The notes: generated by a model from the letters alone, not told the origin. Positions 25,227-34,921 are shown, numbered from the stretch's first letter. The stretch is 64,000 bases of DNA from Clavibacter zhangzhiyongii (GCF_014775655.1 NZ_CP061274.1:2108001-2172000), one strand, 5' to 3'. Numbers and translations: made by a program.

Positions 25227-25868
25227 TCAGGCGGCGCGCAGGGTGCCGAGCCAGTTGGCGAGCAGCCGGATCCCTGCCGTCCCCGACTTCTCGGGGTGGA
25301 ACTGCGTCGCGGAGAGCGGGCCGTTCTCGACGGCCGCGACGAACCGCTCGCCGTGGGTGGCCCACGTGACACGGGGCGCGGGCAGCGGCGGCAGCGGGTC
25401 GATGCCCCATGCGCGCGCGGCGTACGAGTGGACGAAGTAGAAGCGCTCGTCCTCGAGGCCCGCGAACAGCGCCGACCCCTCGGGGGCGTCCACGCGGTTC
25501 CAGCCCATGTGCGGGAGCACGTCGGACTCGAGGCGGTCGACGGTGCCGGGCCACTCCCCCAGGCCCGCGACGTCGACGTCGCGCTCGACGCCCCGGTCGA
25601 ACATGACCTGCATGCCGACGCAGATGCCGAGCACCGGGCGGCCGCCGGCGAGTCGCCGGTCGACCACGCGGTCGCCGCCCGCGGCGCGCAGGGCCGTCAT
25701 GACCGCGGAGAACGCGCCGACGCCGGGGACCAGCAGTCCGTCGGCCTCGTGGGCGCGCTTCGGATCGCCGGTGAGCTCGACGTCGGCGCCGGCCAGCTCG
25801 AGCGCCTTCACGGCGGAGTGGACGTTGCCGCTCCCGTAGTCGAGGACGACGACGGACGGCCGCGTCAC
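25227..25868 (-). CDS. hisH: Imidazole glycerol phosphate synthase, glutaminase subunit
   Basis: Class I glutamine amidotransferase that supplies ammonia to HisF. The nucleophile elbow GICVGMQ contains the catalytic cysteine near residue 83, and the His-Glu pair lies in QFHPEKSG near residues 192-197. The oxyanion strand is PGVGAF near residue 48. Length 213 residues. The GTG start at 25868 overlaps the hisB stop (GTGA). Its partner hisF is not in the window. Confidence 0.95.
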   Translation of the reverse strand: MTRPSVVVLDYGSGNVHSAVKALELAGADVELTGDPKRAHEADGLLVPGVGAFSAVMTALRAAGGDRVVDRRLAGGRPVLGICVGMQVMFDRGVERDVDVAGLGEWPGTVDRLESDVLPHMGWNRVDAPEGSALFAGLEDERFYFVHSYAARAWGIDPLPPLPAPRVTWATHGERFVAAVENGPLSATQFHPEKSGTAGIRLLANWLGTLRAA

Positions 25869-26473
25869 AGCGCGCCCTTGGTGGAGGGGATGCCGGACAC
25901 CCGCGGGTCGAGCTCCTTGGCCTGGCGGAACGCGCGCGCGAACGACTTGAACTCCGCCTCCGCGATGTGGTGCGGGTCGCGCCCTCCGAGCACCGTGACG
26001 TGCACGGTGAGGCCCGCGTGGAAGGTGATGGCCTCGAACACGTGGCGGACCATGGATCCCGTGAAGTGGCCGCCGATGAGGTGCATCTCGAAGCCGGCAG
26101 GCTCGCCCGAGTGGACCAGGAATGGCCGACCGGAGATGTCGACGACCGACTGGACGAGGGCCTCGTCGAGCGGCACCAGCGCGTCGCCGAACCGCGCGAT
26201 GCCGGACTTGTCGCCGAGCGCCTGGCGGATGGCCTGACCGAGGACGATGCCGACGTCCTCGACCGTGTGGTGCACGTCGATGTGCGTGTCACCCGTGGCG
26301 GTGACCTTCAGGTCGGTGAGCGAGTGCTTCGCGAACGCGGTGAGCATGTGGTCGTAGAACGGCACGGACGTGCTGATCTCGGAGGCGCCGGTGCCGTCGA
26401 GGTCGAGCTGGAGGTCGATGCTGGACTCGCTGGTCTGCCGCGTGACGTGCGCGGTGCGCGCGAGGGTGCTCAT
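25865..26473 (-). CDS. hisB: Imidazoleglycerol-phosphate dehydratase
   Basis: Manganese enzyme of histidine synthesis; a monofunctional IGPD without the N-terminal phosphatase domain of enterics. The metal-binding motifs are [13 protein letters not shown] (about 39-51), [12 protein letters not shown] (about 66-77), [10 protein letters not shown] and [11 protein letters not shown] (about 173-183). Length 202 residues. Of several possible ATGs, 26473 is chosen because TAGCAT lies 7 nt upstream (leaderless pattern) and would overlap the ATG at 26482. The usual neighbour hisC is missing here. Confidence 0.95.
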   Translation of the reverse strand: MSTLARTAHVTRQTSESSIDLQLDLDGTGASEISTSVPFYDHMLTAFAKHSLTDLKVTATGDTHIDVHHTVEDVGIVLGQAIRQALGDKSGIARFGDALVPLDEALVQSVVDISGRPFLVHSGEPAGFEMHLIGGHFTGSMVRHVFEAITFHAGLTVHVTVLGGRDPHHIAEAEFKSFARAFRQAKELDPRVSGIPSTKGAL

Positions 26474-26480
26474 GGGTTCC

Positions 26481-26486
26481 ATGCTA
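26481..26486 (-). promoter_or_regulatory. hisB -10 element (leaderless type)
   Basis: TAGCAT lies 7 nt before the ATG at 26473 and heads hisB-hisH-priA-sseB. Confidence 0.45.
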
Positions 26487-26593
26487 CCGACCGACCGGCG
26501 ACGCCCGGCCTCGCTCCCGGCCGCCACCGGGGGCGAGGCGCACGCCGCCCACCGTCACGCAGCATGCCGCGCGCGGACGACCTCGGGACGGGA

Positions 26594-26989
26594 TCAGCGC
26601 GTGTACTGCGCCGGGACCGCGAGCTGCTGGCCCGCGGCGACGTCCGACGTGGGCAGGCGGTTCAGGTCGACGACGGACGCGATGACGTCGCGCGGATCTG
26701 CGGACGGCGCGATCTCCTCTGCCAGGTCCCACAGGGACTGACCGCTCGACACGGTGACGTACTCGAAGGCCGTGCCCGAGGCGTCCTTCGACGCGACGGC
26801 CGCGCCGCCGTTGAGGGCGACGAGCCCGGCGCCCAGCGCGAGCGGCGCGGCGACGAGCGCCGTGAGGACGAGGCGGCCGCGGCGCGTGATGCGCAGGCGC
26901 GTGCGGGGCGCGACGGCGACCTCCCTGACGGGGGCGGCGGACGCTGCGACGTCGGTGACGGACGCGGTGTGTGCTGCTGCGGTGTTCAT
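26594..26989 (-). CDS. LysM-domain membrane protein, candidate SOS cell-division inhibitor
   Basis: A 131-residue protein with a basic N-terminus, one membrane helix at about 38-62 and an extracytoplasmic LysM peptidoglycan-binding domain at about 76-127 (YVTVSSGQSLWDLAEEI, then LNRLPTSDVAAGQQLAVP). It is divergent from lexA and has an SOS-box-like sequence (27123-27136) over its probable promoter. The arrangement and topology match Bacillus YneA, Corynebacterium DivS and mycobacterial Rv2719c, which delay division during DNA damage. The function is therefore inferred from synteny and architecture, not from close sequence identity. ATG 26989 has GAGAGG at good spacing. Confidence 0.75.
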   Translation of the reverse strand: MNTAAAHTASVTDVAASAAPVREVAVAPRTRLRITRRGRLVLTALVAAPLALGAGLVALNGGAAVASKDASGTAFEYVTVSSGQSLWDLAEEIAPSADPRDVIASVVDLNRLPTSDVAAGQQLAVPAQYTR

Positions 26990-27122
26990 GGTGACCTCTC
27001 GTGCGAGACGGTGGGGCGTCGATGCGACGCGCCCGGCGGTGCAGTGCGGTACGGCATGCGATGCGGGTCGGGCAGCTCGCACCCGGCTCTCGGCCGGGAG
27101 AGCCGGGTGCGAAGCTGTGTTC

Positions 27123-27136
27123 CGAACATACATTCG
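27123..27136. promoter_or_regulatory. SOS (LexA) box on the LysM-gene side
   Basis: CGAACATACATTCG differs at one position from the Gram-positive consensus CGAACRNRYGTTCG. On the minus strand a TATGTT hexamer (27130-27125) lies inside it, a plausible -10 for the LysM gene, so bound LexA would block that promoter. Confidence 0.65.
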
Positions 27137-27195
27137 AAACCAGCCCTCCGCAAGCCCTGATCGCCCCGATCCGGCCTCCGGACCCGCGACACGCT

Positions 27196-27235
27196 CGAAC
27201 AGGTGTTTGTACGAGGTGCGCGGGCTGGATACAGT
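27196..27235 (+). promoter_or_regulatory. lexA promoter with overlapping SOS box
   Basis: SOS box CGAACAGGTGTTTG (27196-27209) fits the CGAACRNRYGTTYG consensus at every position. It overlaps -35 TTGTAC (27207-27212), which is followed after 17 bp by -10 TACAGT (27230-27235). This predicts LexA autorepression and a leader of about 108 nt. Confidence 0.75.
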
Positions 27236-27349
27236 TTCGAGTGCCTGGTGTCCATTCCACCGGGCACCACCGACATCGCCCCGCGAGGGCGTCGGCCCGC
27301 CGGGTCGACGAGCCGCCCGAGGCGTCGGCGACGAGAGGCGGGCCGTGGC

Positions 27350-28030
27350 ATGACGGACGAGCGAGCAGCGGGAGGCGGCGCGACGAGGCGCCGCAAGAGC
27401 CTCAGCGACAAGCAGATCTCGATCCTGGAGTTCATCCAGCGCACGATCGCCGGCCAGGGCTACCCGCCGAGCATGCGCGAGATCGGCGATGCCGTCGGCC
27501 TCGCCTCGCTGTCCAGCGTCACGCACCAGCTCAACCAGCTCGAGCTGTCCGGCTACCTCCGCCGCGACCCGAACCGGCCGCGCGCGCTCGAGGTCCTCAT
27601 CGACCTGCCCGGCAGCGGCGCCACGGAGAGCGGCGAGCCGTCGACGCCCGTGGGCGACGCCGCCATGGTGCCGATGGTCGGCCGCATCGCGGCGGGCATC
27701 CCCATCACCGCGGAGCAGATGGTCGAGGAGGTCTTCCCCCTCCCCCGCCAGCTCGTGGGCAAGGGCGACCTCTTCATGCTGCGCGTCGTCGGCGACTCGA
27801 TGATCGACGCGGCCATCTGCGACGGCGACTGGGTCGTCGTCCGCCAGCAGAAGACGGCCGAGAACGGTGACATCGTCGCGGCCATGCTCGACGACGAGGC
27901 CACCGTCAAGGTCTTCCGCCAGCGCGACGGCCACACCTGGCTGCTCCCGCGCAACAGCGCCTTCGAGCCGATCCTCGGCGACTTCGCCGAGGTCGTCGGC
28001 AAGGTCGTGGCGGTCATGCGCTCGGTCTGA
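27350..28030 (+). CDS. lexA: LexA SOS repressor
   Basis: Represses DNA-damage genes and cleaves itself when RecA filaments form. The 226 residues comprise a winged helix-turn-helix (about 17-82, with [19 protein letters not shown]) and an S24 peptidase-like domain. The cleavage bond is Ala115-Gly116 in [10 protein letters not shown], with catalytic Ser150 in VVGDSM and Lys187 in EATVKVF, all present. ATG 27350 was chosen for its weak GAGAGG ribosome site and family-length N-terminus. Its own promoter carries an SOS box. A long hairpin terminator follows. Confidence 0.97.
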   Translation: MTDERAAGGGATRRRKSLSDKQISILEFIQRTIAGQGYPPSMREIGDAVGLASLSSVTHQLNQLELSGYLRRDPNRPRALEVLIDLPGSGATESGEPSTPVGDAAMVPMVGRIAAGIPITAEQMVEEVFPLPRQLVGKGDLFMLRVVGDSMIDAAICDGDWVVVRQQKTAENGDIVAAMLDDEATVKVFRQRDGHTWLLPRNSAFEPILGDFAEVVGKVVAVMRSV

Positions 28031-28042
28031 TCCCCGCACGAC

Positions 28043-28086
28043 GCACGAGAGCGGCCGGTCCCCCAGGGGGCCGGCCGCTCTCGTGC
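28043..28086. terminator. Bidirectional terminator between lexA and hflX
   Basis: GCACGAGAGCGGCCGG ... CCGGCCGCTCTCGTGC, a stem of about 21 bp with a one-base bulge and a tiny loop, placed between two convergent genes. Confidence 0.75.
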
Positions 28087-28103
28087 GCGGGGCGCGGGGC
28101 GGA

Positions 28104-29669
28104 TCAGACCGCGGGCGCCACCGCGTAGGCCTGGACCTGCGCCTCCTGCTCGGCGGTGACGAGCGCCCGGACGCGCGTGCCCTCCTCGACGTACGAGGTC
28201 TCGAGCACCTTCGCGCCGTCGTGCAGCATCGCGACGACCTCGCCGTGCTCGAACGGCACGAGCAGGTCGACCTCGATGGTCGGCTGCGGGAGCAGCTCGG
28301 CGATGCGGCGGCGCAGCTCGTCGACGCCCTCGCCCGTGCGGGCGGAGACGAAGACGCCCTGCGGCGCCAGTCCGCGGAGCACCACGCGATCGTCGTCGGA
28401 CGCGAGGTCGCTCTTGTTGAAGACGACGATCTCGGGGATGTCCGAGCCGTCCACCTCCGCGATGACCTCGTGCACGGTCGCGAGCTGGGCCGCGGGGTCC
28501 GGGTGCGAGGCGTCCACCACGTGCACGAGCACGTCGGAGTCGGCGAGCTCCTCGAGCGTCGACCGGAACGCCTCGACCAGCTGGTGCGGGAGGTTGCGGA
28601 CGAAGCCGACGGTGTCGGCCAGCGTGTAGAGCTGCCCCTGGTCGGTCTCCGTCTTGCGGACCGTGGCGTCGAGGGTCGCGAACAGGGCGTTCTCGACGAG
28701 CACGCCCGCCTTGGTCACCCGATTGAGGAGCGACGACTTGCCGGCGTTGGTGTAGCCGACGATCGCGACGGACGGGACCGCGTTCCGCTCGCGGTTGGCG
28801 CGCTTCGTGTCGCGAGCCGGCTTCATCCCGGCGATCTGCTTCCGGAGCTTGGCCATGCGCGTGTTGATGCGGCGGCGGTCGAGCTCGATCTTCGTCTCAC
28901 CGGGTCCGCGGGATCCCATGCCGGCACCCGCGCCGCCGACCTGGCCACCGGCCTGGCGCGACATCGAGTCGCCCCATCCGCGCAGACGCGGCAGCAGGTA
29001 CTGCAGCTGCGCGAGCTCGACCTGCGCCTTGCCCTCGCGGCTCTTGGCGTGCTGGCTGAAGATGTCGAGGATCACGGCCGTGCGGTCGATGACCTTGACC
29101 TTCACCACGTCCTCGAGCGCGCGCCGCTGGCTGGGCGCGAGCTCGGTGTCGGCGATGACGGTGTCCGCGCCGACCGCGGCCACGAGGGCACGCAGCTCCT
29201 CCGCCTTGCCGCTGCCGAAGTAGGTGCTGGGGTCCGGGGTGGGACGGCGCTGGAGGAGGCCGTCGAGCACCACGGCGCCCGCCGTCTCGGCCAGGGCCGC
29301 GAGCTCGCGCATGCTGTTCTCGGCGTCGTCGACCGAGCCCTGCGAGTACACGCCGATGAGGACGACGTTCTCGAGGCGCAGCTGCCGGTACTCGACCTCG
29401 GTGACGTCCTCGAGCTCGGTCGAGAGCCCGGCGACGCGACGCAGCGCCTGGCGGTCGGCGCGCTCGCTCTGGTCGCCGTCGGACCCCTGCTCGGTGTCGG
29501 GGGACGCGGACAGCGCCTGCGCGCCGGATCCGCGGAAGAGGGCGTAGCCGGCGGACCGGTTCTCGGCCCGGGCGAGGACGCGCGCGACGACGTCATCCCC
29601 GATGGTGCTCTCGGTGGACGTCGTCGTCGTGTCCGTGGACTCGTGGTCGTGCTCGTCGTGCGTGATCAT
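28104..29669 (-). CDS. hflX: GTPase HflX
   Basis: Ribosome-associated GTPase that can split stalled or hibernating 70S ribosomes. The 521 residues have an N-terminal acidic Thr/Ser-rich extension (about 1-85), the HflX domain (about 100-280, including GSRGPGETKIELDRR) and a G domain with G1 GYTNAGKSS (about 300), G3 DTVGF (about 347) and G4 NKSD (about 415). ATG 29669 sits only 41 bp from the divergent methyltransferase start. A TACGAT hexamer lies 8 nt upstream, and GGGAG, 3 nt before the ATG, could also help initiation. Confidence 0.95.
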   Translation of the reverse strand: MITHDEHDHESTDTTTTSTESTIGDDVVARVLARAENRSAGYALFRGSGAQALSASPDTEQGSDGDQSERADRQALRRVAGLSTELEDVTEVEYRQLRLENVVLIGVYSQGSVDDAENSMRELAALAETAGAVVLDGLLQRRPTPDPSTYFGSGKAEELRALVAAVGADTVIADTELAPSQRRALEDVVKVKVIDRTAVILDIFSQHAKSREGKAQVELAQLQYLLPRLRGWGDSMSRQAGGQVGGAGAGMGSRGPGETKIELDRRRINTRMAKLRKQIAGMKPARDTKRANRERNAVPSVAIVGYTNAGKSSLLNRVTKAGVLVENALFATLDATVRKTETDQGQLYTLADTVGFVRNLPHQLVEAFRSTLEELADSDVLVHVVDASHPDPAAQLATVHEVIAEVDGSDIPEIVVFNKSDLASDDDRVVLRGLAPQGVFVSARTGEGVDELRRRIAELLPQPTIEVDLLVPFEHGEVVAMLHDGAKVLETSYVEEGTRVRALVTAEQEAQVQAYAVAPAV

Positions 29670-29677
29670 GTGCTCCC

Positions 29678-29703
29678 ATCGTAGCCTCGGCGTCCGGTAT
29701 CGT
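29678..29703. promoter_or_regulatory. Back-to-back -10 elements for hflX and the methyltransferase
   Basis: Minus-strand TACGAT (29683-29678) serves hflX with 8-nt spacing; plus-strand TATCGT (29698-29703) serves the methyltransferase with 7-nt spacing. Only 14 bp separate them, so each promoter's upstream region covers the other's -10. Confidence 0.5.
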
Positions 29704-29710
29704 CCCGGTC

Positions 29711-30337
29711 ATGGCCGACGCGCATTACTTCTCCTCGGCGCCGGCCGGACCCCTGCGCACCCGCACGATCACGGTCGAGCTGGGCGGACGGACGGTCGAC
29801 GTCGAGACCGCGGGCGGCGTGTTCAGCCCCGAGCACGTCGACCAGGGGACCCTGGTCCTGCTGCGCAGCGTCCCGACGCCTCCCCGTGAGGGTCACCTGC
29901 TGGACGTGGGCTGCGGCTGGGGTCCGGTGGCGCTCGATCTGGCGATGCGGTCGCCGTCGGCCACCGTGTGGGCGGTCGACGTGAACGAGCGTGCTCTCGA
30001 GCTGACGCGGGCGAATGCCCGGTCCCTCGGTCTCGAGAACCTCAACGCCGTGCTGCCCGGGGATGTTCCCGCCGGGCTCTCGTTCGCCACCGTGTGGTCG
30101 AACCCGCCCATCCGCGTCGGCAAGGACGCGCTGCACGGCATCCTGCTCGACTGGCTGCCCCGCCTCGCCGTCGACGCCGACGCGTGGCTCGTGGTGCAGC
30201 GGAACCTCGGATCCGACTCGCTGCAGCGCTGGCTCGTCGACACCCTGCCCGAGGAGCTCGCGACGACGCGCGCCGCGTCGGACAAGGGCTTCCGGGTGCT
30301 GCGCGTGCATCGCGCGGCGGACGGCGCCGGCTCCTAG
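29711..30337 (+). CDS. RsmC-like class I SAM-dependent methyltransferase
   Basis: A 208-residue methyltransferase of the small-domain (MTS) family to which 16S rRNA m2G1207 methylase RsmC belongs. The SAM-binding motif I is LLDVGCGWGPVAL (about residues 63-75), motif II contains WAVDVNERAL (about 88-97), and the catalytic NPPI motif of N-methylases lies near residue 130 (SNPPIRVG). The N-terminal RsmC dimer domain of enterics is missing, as is usual in actinobacteria. A guanine in rRNA is the likely but unproven substrate. ATG 29711 follows TATCGT by 7 nt. Confidence 0.85.
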   Translation: MADAHYFSSAPAGPLRTRTITVELGGRTVDVETAGGVFSPEHVDQGTLVLLRSVPTPPREGHLLDVGCGWGPVALDLAMRSPSATVWAVDVNERALELTRANARSLGLENLNAVLPGDVPAGLSFATVWSNPPIRVGKDALHGILLDWLPRLAVDADAWLVVQRNLGSDSLQRWLVDTLPEELATTRAASDKGFRVLRVHRAADGAGS

Positions 30338-30414
30338 ACCGCCTCCGCACCTCGCCGACCGGGTGACGGGCGCCGGGCCGGCGCTGCGCCGACCGCCCGC
30401 GCCCGACGCCCCGG

Positions 30415-31293
30415 TCAGGCCAGCGCGACCACGCCGTCGAAGACCAGCTCCGCCGGACCGGAGAGGCCGACGTGCTCGCCGTCCTCGGTGGGGAACATCC
30501 GCACGCCGAGCACGCCGCCCGGGAGCTGCACGCGCCACTGGTGCGGCGCGGCGGCTCCCGCCCAGTGCCGCGTCGCGAGGGCGGCCGCCGCGGCGCCGGT
30601 GCCGCAGCTCAGCGTCTCGCCGCTGCCGCGCTCGTGCACGCGCATCGAGATGTGGCCGACGCCGTCGACCACCAGCGGATCGGCGGGGACGACGAGCTCG
30701 ACGTTCGCGCCCTCGGCGGGCTCGGGGTCCAGATGCGGGACGAACGCGAGGTCCGCCTCGGCGAGCTCGTCCTCGCTGGAGAGCGCCACGACCACGTGCG
30801 GGTTGCCGACGTCGATGCCGAGCCCCGGCCGCGCGACCTGGAGGTCCTTAGCGCGCACGAGCGGCTCGCCGCCCGCGAGGGCCCAGCGGCCGAGGTCGAC
30901 CTGGAACCCGGATCCGCTGCGCTGCACGTCGCGGACGCCGGCGCGCGTGCCGATCGGGACGGTGCGTCCCGGCGGCAGCTCGATGAGGCCGTTCTCGATG
31001 AGGAACAGCGTGAACACGCGGATGCCGTTGCCGCACATCTCGGCGGGGCTGCCGTCGACGTTGCGGTAGTCCATGAACCACTCCGCGTCCGGGTCCTCGT
31101 CGAGGGCCGCGCGGCCCTCCGGGATGCGGCTGGAGAGCACGGCGCGGATGGTGCCGTCGGCGCCGATGCCGAAGTGGCGGTCGCAGAGCGCCTGCACCTG
31201 GGTGTCGGTCAGGTCGATCTCGCCCGCGGGATCCGCGAACAGCACGAAGTCGTTGCCCGTGCCCTGGCCCTTGGTGAACTGCAGGTCTGCCAT
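30415..31293 (-). CDS. dapF: Diaminopimelate epimerase
   Basis: Converts LL-DAP to meso-DAP for lysine and, depending on cell-wall type, peptidoglycan. The two catalytic cysteines are present in [10 protein letters not shown] (near residue 83) and [12 protein letters not shown] (near residue 230), and ATQ-type substrate residues appear in GTGNDFVLF near the start. Length 292 residues. ATG 31293 is preceded by TAGGCT at 6-nt spacing, and that hexamer overlaps the miaA stop codon. The gene thus appears to have its own leaderless promoter at the end of miaA. Confidence 0.96.
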   Translation of the reverse strand: MADLQFTKGQGTGNDFVLFADPAGEIDLTDTQVQALCDRHFGIGADGTIRAVLSSRIPEGRAALDEDPDAEWFMDYRNVDGSPAEMCGNGIRVFTLFLIENGLIELPPGRTVPIGTRAGVRDVQRSGSGFQVDLGRWALAGGEPLVRAKDLQVARPGLGIDVGNPHVVVALSSEDELAEADLAFVPHLDPEPAEGANVELVVPADPLVVDGVGHISMRVHERGSGETLSCGTGAAAAALATRHWAGAAAPHQWRVQLPGGVLGVRMFPTEDGEHVGLSGPAELVFDGVVALA

Positions 31294-31299
31294 GCGGTC

Positions 31300-31305
31300 A
31301 GCCTA
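31300..31305 (-). promoter_or_regulatory. dapF -10 element overlapping the miaA stop
   Basis: TAGGCT, then GACCGC, then the dapF ATG; its first three bases are the TAG stop of miaA. Confidence 0.45.
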
Positions 31306-32226
31306 CGGGCGCGCCGCGGGGAGGGCGTCGAGGGCGTGCTCCAGGAGGCGGTCGTCGCGCGCGTCGAGCCGCACGGCGTCGGCGTAGCGGCCGAACCACG
31401 ACACCTGCCGGCGCGCGTACCTCCGCGTGAGGGCGCGCGTCTCCTCCACGGCCTCGGCCTCGGTCAGCTCCCCCGCGATCTGGCGGGCGGCCTGCGCGTA
31501 GCCGATCGCCCGCGAAGCCGTGACGCCGTCCGCCAGTCCCCGGGGCAGCAGACCGGCGACCTCGGAGACGAGCCCGTCGGCCCACATGCCGCCCACGCGG
31601 TCGTCGAGCCGCGGCACGAGCTCCTCGCGCGGCAGCGTGAGCGCCAGGATCCGCGCCGGATGCCACGCGCGCGGCTCGGCCGTCTCACGCTCCGGCTGCG
31701 GTCCCGTCAGCTCGACGACCTCGAGCGCGCGGACGAGGCGTCGGCCGTTGTGCGCGCCGATGCGCTGCGCCGCGGCCGGGTCGAGCTCCCGGAGGCGACG
31801 GTGCAGCATGCCCGGCCCGGTCTCCTGCAGCTCCCGCTCGAGGCGCTCGCGCACCTCCGGATCCGTGCCGGGGAACTCGTAGTCGAAGAGCACGGACGAG
31901 ACGTAGAGCCCGGATCCGCCGACGAGGAGGGGGACGGCTCCGCGATCGAGGATGTCGGCGATGACCCGCCGCGCCTCCTGCTGATACGCGGCGACGGTGG
32001 ACTCCTCCGTGACGTCGAGCACGTCGAGCAGGTGGTGCGCCACGCCGCGCCGCGCTGCCTCAGCGAGCTTGGCCGTGCCGATGTCCATGCCGCGGTACAG
32101 CTGCATGGCGTCGGCGTTGACGATCTCGACCGCCCGGCCGTCGGCGCGCAGGCGGTCCGCGAGGTCGAGGGACAGCGACGACTTGCCGGTGCCGGTGGCG
32201 CCGACGACCGCGATGATCGGGGTCAC
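31303..32226 (-). CDS. miaA: tRNA dimethylallyltransferase
   Basis: Adds the isopentenyl group to A37 of tRNAs reading UNN codons, making the substrate for MiaB. The P-loop GATGTGKSS lies at residues 9-17, with the catalytic/tRNA-contact segments [19 protein letters not shown] (about 39-57), [12 protein letters not shown] (about 95-106) and [12 protein letters not shown]-type [18 protein letters not shown] (about 160-177). Length 307 residues. The GTG at 32226 overlaps the miaB stop (GTGA), linking two consecutive steps of ms2i6A synthesis. Confidence 0.95.
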   Translation of the reverse strand: MTPIIAVVGATGTGKSSLSLDLADRLRADGRAVEIVNADAMQLYRGMDIGTAKLAEAARRGVAHHLLDVLDVTEESTVAAYQQEARRVIADILDRGAVPLLVGGSGLYVSSVLFDYEFPGTDPEVRERLERELQETGPGMLHRRLRELDPAAAQRIGAHNGRRLVRALEVVELTGPQPERETAEPRAWHPARILALTLPREELVPRLDDRVGGMWADGLVSEVAGLLPRGLADGVTASRAIGYAQAARQIAGELTEAEAVEETRALTRRYARRQVSWFGRYADAVRLDARDDRLLEHALDALPAARP

Positions 32227-33818
32227 GCCCGGTGGCGGGGGTGCGACGAGGGGGCTTCCCCCGCGAGGTCGGAGCGCGTGGGCGCCTGCACGCGGAGCGA
32301 GGGCAGGCCCAGCGAGACGCGGGGTGCGCCTCCGGACGCGGCGGCGCCCGCCGGTGCCGGGACGCCGCAGGAGTCGGCCTGGGCGCGGTCGAAGGCGTCG
32401 CCCGCGCGGGTGCGGCGGATCCTCAGCGGCGCCTGGTCCGTGGAGTCGGCGATGAGGTGGAAGGGCGCCGCGCGCGTGATCTCGACCTCGACCGCGTCTC
32501 CCGGTCGCGGCACCGCGCTCCCGGCGGGCACCTCCAGGTGGACGAGCCGGCCGTCGCGCGCCCTCCCGGTGACGCGATGGGTGTCGCCGTCCTTGCGTCC
32601 CTCGTGCGCGCTCACGAGCACCTCGACCGTGCGGCCGACCGTGCGCTGGTTCTCCTCGTGGCTGATGCGCTCCTGCAGCGCGGCGAGCCGCGCGTAGCGG
32701 TCCTTGACCACGGCGGCCGGCACCTGCTCGTCCATCGTCGCGGCCGGCGTGCCCGGGCGGATGGAGTACTGGAACGTGAACGCCGACGCGAAGCGGGACG
32801 CCTCGACCACGCGGAGGGTCTCCTGGAAGTCCTCCTCGGTCTCGCCCGGGAAGCCGACGATGATGTCGGTCGTGATGGCGGCGTCGGGGATGCGCGTGCG
32901 CACCCGGTCGAGGATGCCGAGGAAGCGCTCCGACCGGTAGGACCGCCGCATGGCCTTGAGGATCCGGTCGGAGCCGGACTGCAGCGGCATGTGCAGCTGC
33001 GGCATGACGGCGGGCGTCTCCGCCATGGCGTCGATGACGTCGTCCGTGAAGGCGGCCGGGTGCGGGCTGGTGAAGCGGATGCGCTCGAGGCCCTCGATGG
33101 CGCCCGCGGCGCGCAGCAGCTTGCCGAACGCCTGCCGGTCGCCGAACTCGACGCCGTAGGAGTTGACGTTCTGGCCGAGCAGCGTGACCTCGACCGCGCC
33201 GTCGTCGACGAGGGCTTGGATCTCGGCGAGGATGTCGCCCGGTCGGCGGTCCTTCTCCTTGCCGCGGAGCGCCGGCACGATGCAGAACGTGCAGGTGTTG
33301 TTGCACCCGACCGAGATGGAGACCCAGCCGCTCGCGATCTCGTCGCGCTTCGTGGGCAGGGTCGACGGGAAGGTCTCGAGGCTCTCGAGGATCTCCATCT
33401 GCGCCTCACCGTTGTGGCGCGCGCGATCGAGGAGAGCCGGCAGCGCACCCATGTTGTGCGTGCCGAAGACGACGTCCACCCACGGCGCCTTCTCGAGGAC
33501 GGTGGCGCGGTCCTTCTGCGCGAGGCAGCCGCCGACGGCGATCTGCATGCCCTCGTGCCGGCGCTTCACGCCCGCGAGGTGGCCGAGGTTGCCGTAGAGC
33601 TTGTTGTCCGCGTTCTCGCGGACGGCGCACGTGTTGATGACGACGATGTCGGCCTCGGCGCCCTCTGCGGAGACGTAGCCCGCCGCCTCCAACGAGCCCG
33701 TGAGCCGCTCGGAGTCGTGCACATTCATCTGGCAGCCGTAGGTGCGCACCTCGTAGGTGCGCGGGCGTTCGGCGGACGGCGGGACGGCGACTCGGACGGA
33801 CTCGGCGACGGTGCTCAT
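32223..33818 (-). CDS. miaB: tRNA-2-methylthio-N6-dimethylallyladenosine synthase
   Basis: Radical-SAM methylthiotransferase that completes ms2i6A37. The N-terminal domain supplies three cluster cysteines ([31 protein letters not shown]), the radical-SAM CxxxCxxC is GCNNTCTFC near residues 172-180, and a TRAM domain lies at about 390-460. The 531 residues include a C-terminal extension of about 60 residues rich in Arg, Ala and Pro. ATG 33818 has TAGGAT 9 nt upstream, suggesting a very short leader. The gene is coupled to miaA. Confidence 0.95.
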   Translation of the reverse strand: MSTVAESVRVAVPPSAERPRTYEVRTYGCQMNVHDSERLTGSLEAAGYVSAEGAEADIVVINTCAVRENADNKLYGNLGHLAGVKRRHEGMQIAVGGCLAQKDRATVLEKAPWVDVVFGTHNMGALPALLDRARHNGEAQMEILESLETFPSTLPTKRDEIASGWVSISVGCNNTCTFCIVPALRGKEKDRRPGDILAEIQALVDDGAVEVTLLGQNVNSYGVEFGDRQAFGKLLRAAGAIEGLERIRFTSPHPAAFTDDVIDAMAETPAVMPQLHMPLQSGSDRILKAMRRSYRSERFLGILDRVRTRIPDAAITTDIIVGFPGETEEDFQETLRVVEASRFASAFTFQYSIRPGTPAATMDEQVPAAVVKDRYARLAALQERISHEENQRTVGRTVEVLVSAHEGRKDGDTHRVTGRARDGRLVHLEVPAGSAVPRPGDAVEVEITRAAPFHLIADSTDQAPLRIRRTRAGDAFDRAQADSCGVPAPAGAAASGGAPRVSLGLPSLRVQAPTRSDLAGEAPSSHPRHRA

Positions 33819-33827
33819 GATGCGCCA

Positions 33828-33833
33828 ATCCTA
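33828..33833 (-). promoter_or_regulatory. miaB -10 element
   Basis: TAGGAT lies 9 nt before the miaB ATG, implying a leader of only two or three nt. Confidence 0.4.
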
Positions 33834-33868
33834 CGTGCGGCCGACTCTCGCCCTCCCCGTCCGGCGGC

Positions 33869-34921
33869 TCAGCGGAACCGCACCCGCGAGGATCCGCGAC
33901 GCGTCGCCAGCGCGGCCTTCGCCGCGTCCCGGACGACCTGGCCGCCGTAGCCGCGCCGCATGAGGAACGACGTGAGCCTCCGCTCGGCCGTCTCGTCGTC
34001 GTAGGAGGACAGCTGCCCCACGCGCTTCATGGCGACCTCGGTGGCGCGCGCGAGCTCGTCGTCCGGCTGCTCGGCCATGGCTTCCTCGATGACGAGGGGG
34101 TCGAGCTTGCGCCGGCGCATCTCCATCTCGACGGAGCGACGGCCGAGGCCCTTGCGGTCGAGGTGCGTGTGCAGGATCTGCTCCGCGAGCGCGGCCTCGT
34201 CGATGTACTGCAGCGAGACGTAGCGGGCGAGCGTCTCCTCGGCGATGTCGGGATCGATCTCCGCCCCCGCGAGCACCTCGCGAGCCTCCGCGAGGGACAG
34301 CCCTCGTCCACGGAGTCGGTTGGCGAGCACGTTGTCGGCACGGCGCCGTTGACGCTCGGGCGTCCGCTCGGCTGCGCGCTCCTCCTCGGCCTCCGCCTCG
34401 CGCCGCTCGTCCTCGACGCGGTCCTCCTCGAGCCGCAGCATGTCCTGGCGGTAGGCCTCGTCCTGCTCGGCCTTGGCGCGGGCGCGCTCGGCACGCTCGC
34501 GCTCCTCGCGCCATGCGGCGGGCGTCTCGTCCGCCGCAGGCTCGGGCTCGGCGACGGCGGCCTCCGTCCACGAGCCGGTCGCGGCATCGGCGGCTCCCCG
34601 CGCGGCCTGCGCCTCCGCCACGGCCAGGACGCGCCGGGCCTCGGCGATGCGCTCCTGGGCGGCCAGCGCCCGGCCCGCCTCGGACGCGTCCACGGCGGCG
34701 CCGATGGTGACGATGCCGTCGACCTCGGTGACCGTGCGTCCCCGGGCCGGGTGCGTGGGTTCGGCACGCGGAGCGGCCGGCTCGTCGACCGGAGCCTGCG
34801 GCGGCTCCGACGGGCGTGAGGCGGCGCGGCGGGACCGCCGGTCGGCGAGGGACGCGACGGGCGCGACCTCGTCGGGGCCGGGGCCCGTGCCCTGCTCGTC
34901 CTCGGAGGGGAATCTGACCAT
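33869..34921 (-). CDS. recX: RecX regulator of RecA with a long N-terminal extension
   Basis: RecX binds RecA filaments and limits their extension and activity. The 350 residues are far above the usual 150-200 for the family. The RecX three-helix repeats occupy about 195-340 ([46 protein letters not shown]). Residues 1-135 are Pro/Ala/acidic and look disordered, and about 136-195 is a charged Glu/Arg-rich probable coiled coil. The ATG at 34921, with GGAAG close upstream, is preferred to an upstream start. It follows recA after a 120-bp gap that holds a strong hairpin. Confidence 0.88.
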   Translation of the reverse strand: MVRFPSEDEQGTGPGPDEVAPVASLADRRSRRAASRPSEPPQAPVDEPAAPRAEPTHPARGRTVTEVDGIVTIGAAVDASEAGRALAAQERIAEARRVLAVAEAQAARGAADAATGSWTEAAVAEPEPAADETPAAWREERERAERARAKAEQDEAYRQDMLRLEEDRVEDERREAEAEEERAAERTPERQRRRADNVLANRLRGRGLSLAEAREVLAGAEIDPDIAEETLARYVSLQYIDEAALAEQILHTHLDRKGLGRRSVEMEMRRRKLDPLVIEEAMAEQPDDELARATEVAMKRVGQLSSYDDETAERRLTSFLMRRGYGGQVVRDAAKAALATRRGSSRVRFR

